The position numbers were made by a program, and so were the translations under genes. Shown here piece by piece: positions 1 to 7,139 of a DNA stretch of 38,020 nt. A model generated the notes under the pieces. That model did not search any database. It was given only the letters and a program-made list of their open reading frames with translations, and was not told the DNA's origin. The first letter of the stretch is position 1; the number at the start of each line of letters is the position of its first letter. The DNA lies in the NCBI RefSeq assembly GCF_900699765.1, contig NZ_CAADHO010000018.1, positions 1 through 38,020 of the forward strand, given 5' to 3'. This stretch comes from Desulfoluna butyratoxydans. Its GTDB lineage: Bacteria > Desulfobacterota > Desulfobacteria > Desulfobacterales > Desulfolunaceae.

Positions 1-33
1 GTTACAGGAAGGCTACGATGTTTTTCTTTCGTT

Positions 34-541
34 TTAAATATGCTGGGATGCAGGGATATTGATTTTTGCTATGCAGGTTGAGGAATGATTTGCCGCGTAG
101 CGGCTTTCTTGAACAAATAGGTACACGCGATTGTCCATGCAAACATTACTGTGAACACCATCAGCCCACCAATAAACGTACTTACTCAGACTCAAGCCTC
201 GCCGGCACCAGCAGTGGTGTTCTTCAATCCACTGGCTTTTCAATCGACTAATGGTATTTGCGGATAGCCCTTTCGCCTGCTCTCCAAGTAGCGCTGACAG
301 GGCCTCCTGGCAGTCACCAGTAGAGATACCTTTCAAATTGAGCCACGGCAAAAGCTCTGTTATGCTGGCAGCCCGCTTGAGCTACGGTGGCAGCAGGCTA
401 CTATTAAACTTGATACCCGAACCGCTACGATCACGCACTTTGGGAACGCGAATCTCAATGTCCCCAATGCCGGTCTGGATTGTCTGATTAGGAAGGTAAC
501 CGTTTCTGACTACCGCCCTTCGCCCATCATCCCCCTGTGTC
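34..541 (-). pseudogene. IS256-family transposase, C-terminal-side fragment (broken)
   Basis: Read on the minus strand, this stretch gives the central part of an IS256/Mutator-type transposase. It starts with DGRRAVVRNGYLP, continues through IGDIEIRVPKVRDRSGSG and LLPWLNLKGISTGDCQEAL, and ends near YVYWWADGVHSNVCMD. A TAG codon follows the SSLLPP segment (near position 408) where the family has a Tyr codon, and the frame is lost after VCMD, so the C-terminal half is missing or garbled. The N-terminal part of the same gene lies at about 2232-2362, on the other side of the IS3-type element. The gene was therefore split by that insertion and then decayed. Family assignment is from recognised motifs; no search was run. 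Confidence 0.85.
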
Positions 542-598
542 AGGGAAAGATGTCGCCTCTAATTTTATCTTGAAAAGAGGGGGGCAGAGGTGACATGA

Positions 599-1138
599 AT
601 GGCGTACTCGTCAGAACTGAAGGCTGCTATTGTACAGAAAGCATTATCCACAGACAAATCGTATAAGGCCGTTGTTGAAGAGAACAGTGTTGGCATTTCA
701 TCGTTACGGAGATGGTTGAAAGAGTATCGGGAGCCAGGAGTATTGAACGTACGTAAACAGGAAAAACGGCCCCAGGATTGGACCGCTGAGGAACGAATAT
801 CGGCATTGATTGAAACCGGCAATATGTCGGCTGAAGAACGCGGTACCTGGCTACGCAAACATGGCCTTCACACTCACCACCTTGAAAAATGGAAAACCGA
901 AGCAATTAAAGGCGTTTCTACGCAACCAAACAAAGCTGCTAACCGTGAGGAACACCGTCTTCGGCAGGAGAACAAAAACTTGAAAAAGGAGCTGCACCGC
1001 AAGGAGAAGGCACTTGCCGAAGCGGCGACCCTTCTTGTCCTTAAAAAAAAAGCCGAGTCGATCGGGGGTAGCCAGAGGACGACTGATTTGCGACAAAGAC
1101 AAAGCACAGGCACTGAATCTCATCAAGGCGGCCTGTGA
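599..1138 (+). CDS. IS3-type OrfA (helix-turn-helix transposase subunit)
   Basis: The product is a 179-residue DNA-binding subunit of the IS3-type transposase. An N-terminal HTH region starts SSELKAAIVQKAL and ends near SSLRRWLKEY. A second HTH-like block follows (WTAEERISALIETGNMSAEE), then a Lys/Glu-rich coiled-coil region (about residues 115-150). The start is supported by AGAGGTG about 6 nt upstream. A run of nine A (1043-1051) encodes LKKK near the C-terminus and resembles an IS3 slippery site. Beyond it the last ~25 residues look out of frame for the family, where OrfA normally ends in an acidic EDD-type tail. That tail can be read in another frame ending at the TGA at 1084. The C-terminus may therefore be altered by a small indel. 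Confidence 0.75.
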   Translation: MAYSSELKAAIVQKALSTDKSYKAVVEENSVGISSLRRWLKEYREPGVLNVRKQEKRPQDWTAEERISALIETGNMSAEERGTWLRKHGLHTHHLEKWKTEAIKGVSTQPNKAANREEHRLRQENKNLKKELHRKEKALAEAATLLVLKKKAESIGGSQRTTDLRQRQSTGTESHQGGL

Positions 1139-2140
1139 ATCAGGCGCCAGAAAGCGAAAGGCATGTGAAATAATGGGTCTCACCTTGCGTACCGTACAGC
1201 GATGGGAGAAGAACGGCCTGCAGGATCGCCGCAAAGGCACCCGTGCAACCCCTGTCAATAAGCTGAGTGAAATTGAGGAGAAACGGATTCTGAAAGTTCT
1301 GTCGTCGCCCGAGTACTGCGATCTCAGCCCCAATCAGATCGTTCCCCTGCTTGCCGACAAGGGAATATATTATTGTTCTGAATCAATAATCTTGAGGCTT
1401 CTGCGCAAAATGAGAATGAACACCCACAGGCAGCACTGCAGGCCGCGAAGACATAAAAAGCCGGAGGAATACGTAGCCACCGGCCCCAACCAGGTGTGGA
1501 GTTGGGACATTACCTACTTGCCCCTGCAGGTAAGGGACGTTTCCTTTATCTTTACATGATGATGGATATTTACAGCCGTAAGGTTGTGGCTTGGCAGGTT
1601 CACGACAGCGAGTCGGACGAACTTGCGGCAGATCTGATCACCGAGGCCTGTTTTCTGGAACGAATCGAAAAAAAACAGATCGTGCTTCACTCGGACAACG
1701 GTTCTCCTATGAAGGGGGCTACCATGCTTGCCAAGCTTCAGGAGTTGGGTGTTACGCCATCCTTCAGCCGCCCGTCTGTCAGCGATGACAACCCTTACTC
1801 TGAGTCCCTGTTCCACACCTTCAAATATCGACCTGAATACCCTGAGCATCCCTTCGTGGATCTTGCCGATGCAAGGTCTTGGACCGAGGCATTCGTGGAC
1901 TGGTACAACAACAGACACCTGCACAGCGGTGCTTGTTTCATAACGCCCGCCGACCGGCATAGCGGAAAGGAGAGGGATATCCTTTTGAACCGCCACCGGG
2001 TGTATCAAGAAGCAAGGAGAATGCGTCCTGAGCGCTGGGGTGGTGATACCCGCAACTGGGAGCCTGTTGAAAAGGTCGTTCTTAACAGGACGAAAAGGAA
2101 AAAAGAACATGGTGATGCTGTAGTCGACGTCGCAGCTTGA
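1083..2140 (+). pseudogene. IS3-type OrfB, DDE integrase, interrupted by a frameshift
   Basis: This is the catalytic subunit of the IS3-type element. It is read in two frames: the first runs to about 1525 (HTH region ARKRKACEIMGLTLRTVQRWE, then GPNQVWSWDITYLP) and the second runs from about 1520 to 2140 (GKGRFLYLYMMMDIYSRKVV onward). The rve-type catalytic set is present across the break: Asp in WDITYL, Asp in HSDNGSP and Glu in NPYSESLF. The break lies in a CTTGCCCCTGC stretch (about 1517-1526), in the middle of the catalytic domain. It is not at the usual OrfA/OrfB junction, so I read it as an inactivating one-base change (or a sequencing error). The C-terminus, ending in basic KRKKEH residues, is otherwise full length. 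Confidence 0.8.
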
Positions 2141-2231
2141 TCCGTTATCTATGCTGCAAGCCCCATGATAGCCTTAGGTGGGGCAGGAGAGCTTTAATTG
2201 CTGTTCATTTTGTTTTCAAAGGGCGACCTTG

Positions 2232-2362
2232 CTTGACTTCTACCGTCATGCAGTCAAATGTTTGAACTCTTTTCAAGCATAGAGAGAAGTTCAGCTTCAA
2301 CGGCTTCGGCTATGAGCTTCCTAGCGCCTTGCCGAAGCATTTCTGTTATAAGGATCAGTTAC
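2232..2362 (-). pseudogene. IS256-family transposase, N-terminal fragment
   Basis: On the minus strand this gives LITEMLRQGARKLIAEAVEA followed by ELLSMLEKSSN, matching the N-terminus of IS256-type transposases. It then meets a stop and the residues LHDGRSQ. The next expected segment (DGRRAVVRNG) lies at about 541 beyond the IS3-type element, so the two pieces are halves of one gene. Upstream of LITEM the frame is broken and no clean start codon remains. Confidence 0.75.
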
Positions 2363-2374
2363 GTTTTCCTCTGG

Positions 2375-2509
2375 TCGTGAAACAGCTTTCAAGGTAGATT
2401 GACTCATGGCGTATTTTCTCCTGTTGGTTGGATTCTTTGCGGGAATCAATCAACAGGATACGCCATTATCCCAATATGCTGTACACCAGAAATGACTATA
2501 GCTCCAATA
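2375..2509 (+). repeat. ~135-bp IS remnant repeated in inverted orientation at 9531-9666
   Basis: The plus strand here nearly matches the reverse complement of 9531-9666, with only scattered single-base differences. Both copies contain an imperfect internal palindrome: here 2406-2466, arms starting ATGGCGTAT and ending ATACGCCAT. At 9531-9666 the sequence is part of an IS4-type transposase C-terminal half, so this copy is a fragment of the same element. No intact coding sequence remains here. Confidence 0.8.
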
Positions 2510-2558
2510 TACGTCCAAAAAATATCAAAACAGGTTGAAGCAATACCTGATGTAACCA

Positions 2559-2630
2559 AGCATGGGTCGGAAGGGTAACTGCTGGTATAACGCAGCCGTT
2601 GAGCGGTTTTTTAGGAGTCTCAAATCATAA
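2559..2630 (+). pseudogene. IS3-family OrfB scrap (second, different IS3)
   Basis: A 23-codon piece reads SMGRKGNCWYNAAVERFFRS then LKS and a stop. This is the highly conserved region around the catalytic Glu (…AAVERFF…) of IS3-group OrfB proteins. Nothing on either side continues the frame. Together with the surrounding scraps it shows that 2141-2853 is built from IS fragments; I see no intact gene in that stretch. Confidence 0.7.
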
Positions 2631-2853
2631 AGAATCAGCGACTGCAAATTTGAAATTCGAGCGCAGGCACGAATGGAAGCTATTACTTTAGTGTAGCTCA
2701 GACAGGTTGCATTCGACCCTGTATATTGTGACTCCTGCAATCGTTGAACGACCAACACTCAAAATAGCTGATCAACCTTGGTGTCCTTGTTTTGTTGACC
2801 ACTTTAGCTTTGCGTGGTTCTTATTTAATACCCTTTTTGTGAAAGGATTTATA

Positions 2854-3126
2854 GTGAAGAAGTATACTTATGAAGAACTAGTCGATATTGTACTCAATAT
2901 TATTGAACCCCATCTTTTTAGATCTGGACTTGATAAATCGTCGATAGATAGCGGTACTGATCTTTTAAGCAGCGGTATTATCGATTCCTTTGGTTTTTTG
3001 GAAACTGTTTCGGCGGTTGAAGAACAAACAGGCATTCTTGTCGATTTGTCGGCTCTTGGTAATACGTCAAATTTTACTACTCTTCATGGCTTTGCATGTG
3101 AACTTGTGCGTCAGCAGTCTAATTGA
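2854..3126 (+). CDS. Acyl carrier protein (phosphopantetheine-binding)
   Basis: This 90-residue protein fits a stand-alone acyl/peptidyl carrier protein. The motif LLSSGIIDSFGFLE (about residues 31-44) holds the serine (D-S-F) expected to carry 4'-phosphopantetheine, and helix-forming segments flank it. I chose the GTG at 2854 because AAAGGA lies about 7 nt upstream and because the in-frame extension to 2707 reads as IS-derived sequence with no ACP character. The gene is 15 nt from the next and appears to be the first of a three-gene operon with a formyltransferase-fold enzyme and a DUF4910 protein. In glycan clusters such proteins usually hold an amino-acyl or acyl group before transfer to a sugar. 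No AMP ligase or acyltransferase to load it is visible here, so its substrate is unknown. Confidence 0.88.
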   Translation: MKKYTYEELVDIVLNIIEPHLFRSGLDKSSIDSGTDLLSSGIIDSFGFLETVSAVEEQTGILVDLSALGNTSNFTTLHGFACELVRQQSN

Positions 3127-3141
3127 TTAGGGGTATTGTCA

Positions 3142-4077
3142 GTGAAACGTTTCGTTTTGATTGGAGAGGAATACGCTGCATTTAAGATAGCTAAGATTTT
3201 ATATGATAAAGAGGGTGCTCAGCTTGTTGCTGTGTTTACTAATCTTACTAAGAAGGGCCCTCTTATCTTGTTTTGTGAGCAAAATGGGATTGAATTATTC
3301 GATAGTTCAACACTCTCTAATGAAGAGACAATTGAAAGGATAAGGTCCTCTTGTTGTGATTGGTTGATAAATATCCTTAGTGCGGTGATTATTCCAGTGT
3401 CAGTGCTGAGGTTGTTTCCAGGCCGTGCAATTAATCTTCACACAGGCCCTCTACCTGATTATGCAGGTATCCATGTTCATCAGTGGGGCATACGCAATGG
3501 TGAATCTGAGTTTGGTGTAACCGTTCACTTTATGGAAGAGTGTGTTGATACAGGAGATATCATAGCAGAACGGCGTTTTTTGATCGAGGATACTGATACA
3601 GGTTTATCCCTATTTAACAAAGCTGTCCGGGAAGGTAGTTTGCTATTTCAAGATGTGCTAAGTGACATTGTTTCAGGTCGATCGTTACCATCTAAAAAAC
3701 AAGATACCTGTCATCGAAAGTTGTATCGAGTAAAGGACGCCTTGGATTCCTGCATCGATTGGAATGAACCGGCACGGTGTATAATCAATTTTGTTAGGGC
3801 TGGTAATTATCATCCATTTGTTTCACCTACGTATACTGCCTCCATTGATTATGCTGGAAATTCAGTCTCTGTGTTGCATGTACAGCTGGCTGGGGAGTGT
3901 GAAGGACCTCCCGGTCGACTACACAAAATTACTGGCCTTGGTCCTGTAATTGCCTGTGGAAAAGGAGAGGGTATCATTGTTACCCATGGCGTTGATCAGT
4001 CAGGGGTTCTAAATTATGAACGATGGGTTCAATTTTTCGATACAGTTTCAACTTGTATTCTTGGAGGGGAGAAGTAA
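3142..4077 (+). CDS. Formyltransferase-fold protein (methionyl-tRNA formyltransferase-like)
   Basis: The protein is about 311 residues and cytoplasmic, with the formyl_transf_N fold. The core NLHTGPLPDYAGIHVHQWGI, followed by GVTVHF and VDTGDII (about residues 93-140), supplies the Asn, His and Asp equivalents of the N-H-D catalytic set of 10-formyl-THF-dependent formyltransferases. The C-terminal part (about 195-300) resembles the C-terminal domain of FMT-like enzymes (IDWNEPARCIINFVRA). The GTG at 3142 is 8 nt from TTAGGGG; a TTG at 3136 in the same frame is too close to that site. Housekeeping Fmt is unlikely because the context is a sugar cluster. A sugar-amine N-formyltransferase (as in dTDP-Qui3NFo or Qui4NFo pathways), or transfer connected with the neighbouring carrier protein, is more plausible. 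The substrate is inference. Confidence 0.82.
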   Translation: MKRFVLIGEEYAAFKIAKILYDKEGAQLVAVFTNLTKKGPLILFCEQNGIELFDSSTLSNEETIERIRSSCCDWLINILSAVIIPVSVLRLFPGRAINLHTGPLPDYAGIHVHQWGIRNGESEFGVTVHFMEECVDTGDIIAERRFLIEDTDTGLSLFNKAVREGSLLFQDVLSDIVSGRSLPSKKQDTCHRKLYRVKDALDSCIDWNEPARCIINFVRAGNYHPFVSPTYTASIDYAGNSVSVLHVQLAGECEGPPGRLHKITGLGPVIACGKGEGIIVTHGVDQSGVLNYERWVQFFDTVSTCILGGEK

Positions 4078-4079
4078 GG

Positions 4080-5384
4080 ATGGCAGTTAATCAACAGGGC
4101 TCTGGAGTGGATATGCATCGCATGTTGACAGAACTGTGGCCATTACACCGGACTATAAATAGTGATGATACAGAATGCGCTCTTCAAATGTGCTGTGACT
4201 ATTTAAATGATGATCGATTTATAATACATAGATTTCGCCCTAATACAGATGTTTATACTTGGTGGATTCCTGAACGTTATCATGTAAATGAGGCTTGGTT
4301 GGAAATCGATGGTCAGCGAATTGCTGATTTTAGTGAAAATCCGTTGCATCTTCTTTCGTACTCACTTCCTCAAGAAATTGAGGGTAGACTTGGAGATATT
4401 CGTGAGCATATATGGAGCAGCACGAAACGCCCTAATGCTATTCCCTGGGAATTTAAGTATTATGACCGTAGTTGGGGGTTTTGTGTTCGTCATAATGATC
4501 TTAAACTTTTTGATGACAATTCGAAAGTTAGAGGTCTTATTAATGTTGCGTTTACAGATGAGGATTTTTGCTTAGGCGACTTTTACCTTCCAGGTGAAAC
4601 TGATGAGGATATTCTTTTTCTTACAAATATATGTCATCCTTCTCAAGTTAATGATTCTCTCTCAGGGTTAGTTGTAGGTTTGGAGATGGCAAAAGAGCTA
4701 TCGAAACGGAAGAGGAGGCGTTATGGTTTTCGGCTTCTGATAGTTCCTGAGACAATTGGAACCATTGCTTGGTTCTCTAAAAATGAGGAGTTGGCTAAAC
4801 GAGTGCGTTATGCATGGTTCTGCGAAATGGTTGGCCATGATAATTCGTTTATTTTACAGTCTTCTAGACAAGGTGATACCTTAATCGATCGTGCATTTCA
4901 AACAGTGCTACCAACGCTGAGAAACCATGGAAAAGAGCGTAAAGGTGAATTTAGACAAGTGGTGGGTAATGATGAAATGGTCACCAATGGACCTGGTTTC
5001 GATATACCTACACCATCTCTCACCCGTTGGCCTTATGATGAGTATCATACAAGTGACGATAATCCGTCCATAATTAATCCTGACAACCTTAAAGAGAGCC
5101 TTAACGTATTTATGAACGTTTGGAATGAACTAGAGCGAAACTATTATGCTAAACGGACTTTTAAAGGGCCAGTGATGCTATCAAGATATGGCCTTTGGGT
5201 AGACTGGCGTGTAGATTTTGAACTCAATTTAAAGGCAGAAAAGATGATGACGATGCTCGAAGGTGATAAATCGGTAATAGATATTGCCTATGAGCTCGAA
5301 CTTACAGCAGAGACTGTCCGCATATATCTTGATCGTTTCTACGATGCTGGATTGATAACCAAAAGCTTTTACTCTTTATCCTGA
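4080..5384 (+). CDS. DUF4910/M28-like aminopeptidase-fold protein with C-terminal winged helix
   Basis: This 434-residue protein belongs to the DUF4910/DUF2172 group, which has a zinc-aminopeptidase fold and is common in polysaccharide clusters. Candidate metal ligands are His in NICHPSQ and Asp in VNDSLSG (about residues 182-195), Glu in VPETIGT (about 223), Glu in WFCEMVGHD (about 250) and His in YHTSDDN (about 322). Residues about 380-434 look like a small winged-helix domain (SVIDIAYELELTAETVRIYL), as in family members with HTH_47. ATG 4080 lies 3 nt after the preceding stop, with GGAGGGGAGAAG about 8 nt upstream; the in-frame extension to 4023 only overlaps the upstream gene. It has no signal peptide and is probably cytoplasmic. 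It may trim or release an aminoacyl group, but the true reaction is not known to me. Confidence 0.82.
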   Translation: MAVNQQGSGVDMHRMLTELWPLHRTINSDDTECALQMCCDYLNDDRFIIHRFRPNTDVYTWWIPERYHVNEAWLEIDGQRIADFSENPLHLLSYSLPQEIEGRLGDIREHIWSSTKRPNAIPWEFKYYDRSWGFCVRHNDLKLFDDNSKVRGLINVAFTDEDFCLGDFYLPGETDEDILFLTNICHPSQVNDSLSGLVVGLEMAKELSKRKRRRYGFRLLIVPETIGTIAWFSKNEELAKRVRYAWFCEMVGHDNSFILQSSRQGDTLIDRAFQTVLPTLRNHGKERKGEFRQVVGNDEMVTNGPGFDIPTPSLTRWPYDEYHTSDDNPSIINPDNLKESLNVFMNVWNELERNYYAKRTFKGPVMLSRYGLWVDWRVDFELNLKAEKMMTMLEGDKSVIDIAYELELTAETVRIYLDRFYDAGLITKSFYSLS

Positions 5385-5563
5385 TTTAGGATTGGGATAA
5401 CATTCAACTTTTTATGAGCAAAAATTGCTGTTTGTTATATCAAGTACGGCATTACTTTCAAAATAGCATCTCTGAGATAAATTTCCTTCGATAGGCCCTT
5501 GTGATTATTGAATGTTGTTAAAATTTTGAAGGGCAGGTCTTATTGATCTGAACGCTGTTTAGC

Positions 5564-7003
5564 TTACGTAAATGGGAGCAATAACTGTTCTGACATAGGC
5601 TCAAGTGGCAGGACATCATATGGTTGATCTTACCAAGCCCACAAATCTTGGTGTGTAAACAGGTTCTACCTCAAAAACGCAACAAGATTTAACAGTGACC
5701 GGTCAAACTTTGATTTTGCTTTAAGGAACTTGCTAATCAACATAGCGAAGTGCTGCTCAAATCTGTATCATCAAGGCATTTTCAGAGCTTACAACGAATG
5801 TTTTGATTCGCAGGTTCTGCTTTATCGCTTTGAAGAACAGCTCAATTTGCCATCCATTTTTATAAATGGCTGCAATAGCTGTCGCTCCAAAGGTTATATG
5901 ATTGGTCAGCAGCTCAATGTACCTAATTATTGTCCTTATCGAAGACGACAATTTTTCGAAGCCGGTGGGGACATTTCTCATAAAACTACTTATCTGTGAA
6001 CTCAATATCTTCGCCACTGATAATATTTCGATTTTTTGGAACCGCCCTTGTTTCAACGACTCGAGATGCGGCTTTGCTTTTCGTTCTTGTTACAAAACGG
6101 ACATGATCCTCAGTCCATCGACAAAACAGCTTGTAATCGATGTAGGCTTGGTCCATTGCCACTATTGATTCTGAAGCGATATTTAAATTTCTCGCTAAGG
6201 TGACATCATGCGTGCTACCACTTGTGATATGCACAAAACTTTGCAGGTAGCCATCATGGTTTAAAAGGAGATGCAGCTTAACTGCACCTTTCGTTTTTCG
6301 GAATTTTGCCCATGTAAACAGCCCCAGGCAAAGGGAAATCGTTGAACTGTCAAGTGACAATAATTTGTTCTCATATAGAAACTTATGCATAGTCGGTGCA
6401 AGAGCCTGACATTTACCAAGGGTTTCATAAAAGAGAATTCTATACATCTCCCAGGGCCGCTTCTGGTTTGCATATGACAGTATCGACTTGCTTGGAGATT
6501 GTTTCATTCCAAGGTGCCTCAACTTGCCTTTGGCTGAGGCTAAACCACCAGATTATTCTCGGAGGCTTAGTGCTTGAGCTATTTGGCAAAAAAGCATGGA
6601 AGCAAAATGGTCCCAGCATTCAAAGCCTTTTGCGTTTCTTTCTGCGTTGTGGTCAGAGACTCAGCGGGCAAGCTGGTTACGGTCAAAAAAACGGTTCACT
6701 AGGTTATTCCATACCTGGCATGACGTCGGGGTGAGAATACGCTGTGAAAACATCGTACTGGCCCTTTCCGCTCATAGTAGCCCAAAACCATCTCCACACA
6801 CCTTGTCAAGGCCGAAGCCCGAAGTGTTCGAATTAGCCTTGACAAGGTGTGTGGAGATGGTCACGAAGTCGTCATGGGCGGAAAGGATATTTTTGCTATC
6901 CATTGCAAGCTTTTGAATCAATAGCCGATACCTTCAGGAACGCTTAATCCGGATGAACCAAAAAAACTACGATTTGACTGAAAAGGCTGGCATGAAGCAC
7001 CAT
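5564..7003 (-). pseudogene. IS4-family transposase, copy A (dead)
   Basis: The frame opens on the minus strand at the ATG 7003-7001. It is interrupted by the 267-bp MITE at 6693-6959 and shows further frame changes near 6523 and 5986. The best-preserved piece, about 5986-6522, has 178 residues with LDSSTISLCLGLFTWAKF, KGAVKLHLLL and MDQAYIDYKLFCRW, which are the first and second catalytic Asp regions of IS4-type DDE transposases. A further piece at about 5757-6056 reads IYKNGWQIELFFKAIKQNLR, the YREK-like region with the catalytic Glu. The probable original stop is the TAA at 5566-5564, after QLLLPFT. The protein cannot be made in one piece. Confidence 0.85.
6693..6959. mobile_element. MITE-like hairpin element nested in IS4 copy A
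   Basis: This 267-bp insertion has no coding capacity. Its ends are inverted repeats (GGTTCACTAGG at the left; GGTTCATCCGG on the reverse complement of the right). It is flanked by an exact 8-bp duplication AAAAAAAC (6685-6692 and 6960-6967). Removing one duplication plus the insert restores the IS4 sequence seen in the copy at 16722. The centre holds a perfect 25-bp inverted repeat (6788-6812 and 6836-6860) around a 23-nt loop, with weaker pairing outside it. A related copy is at 15122-15377. This looks like a non-autonomous element moved by an unidentified transposase that makes 8-bp duplications. Confidence 0.85.
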
Positions 7004-7139
7004 TGATATGCTCCTTGTCTTGCGAAGTCTTTGTTGGCAAACTTAACCATGCCTTATACTGAGCTTCTTTTCAAATTCTCACCGGTTTACTACCGGTCAA
7101 ATCCTATTTTGGACAACAATACAAGTACGGTAAAATATT

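Larger units (their letters stand above)
538..2231 (+). mobile_element. IS3-type insertion sequence inserted in an IS256-type gene
   Basis: This is an element of about 1.7 kb carrying orfA (599-1138) and orfB (about 1083-2140). Its borders are inferred because IS256 transposase coding resumes on both sides in the minus strand, at about 541 leftward and about 2232 rightward. The left end near 542-556 and the right end near 2221-2233 both carry a GTCGCC block in inverted orientation, followed by A/T-rich sequence. This is compatible with imperfect terminal inverted repeats, but I cannot fix the exact ends or a 3-5 bp target duplication. The ORF arrangement (small helix-turn-helix protein, then DDE integrase) is the IS3 plan. 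Confidence 0.75.
5450..7121 (-). mobile_element. IS4-family element, copy A (with nested MITE)
   Basis: This copy lies on the minus strand. Its right-coordinate end reads CTATTTTGGACAACAATA and its left-coordinate end reads CATTACTTTCAAAATAG, which are imperfect inverted repeats matching the ends of the copies at 13056, 16722 and 10387 (consensus CACTrnTGTCCAAAATAG). It is flanked by a perfect 9-bp direct repeat CAAGTACGG at 5441-5449 and 7122-7130, so the element borders are certain. The 1672-bp length is explained by a ~1.4-kb element plus a 267-bp insertion at 6693-6959. It fills the gap between the DUF4910 gene and the ABC transporter gene; I see no other gene in that gap. Confidence 0.9.

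Noticed and set aside
1496..1559. Programmed frameshift within IS3-type orfB
   Set aside because: It lies inside the catalytic domain without a typical slippery heptamer; mutation or sequence error is simpler.
2707..2853. Upstream extension of the acyl carrier protein frame
   Set aside because: The extra residues show no carrier-protein character and lie in IS-derived sequence; GTG 2854 has a good ribosome site.
3142..4077. Housekeeping methionyl-tRNA formyltransferase
   Set aside because: Core motifs fit the superfamily only; the context is a carrier protein and sugar genes, with no def or other translation gene nearby.
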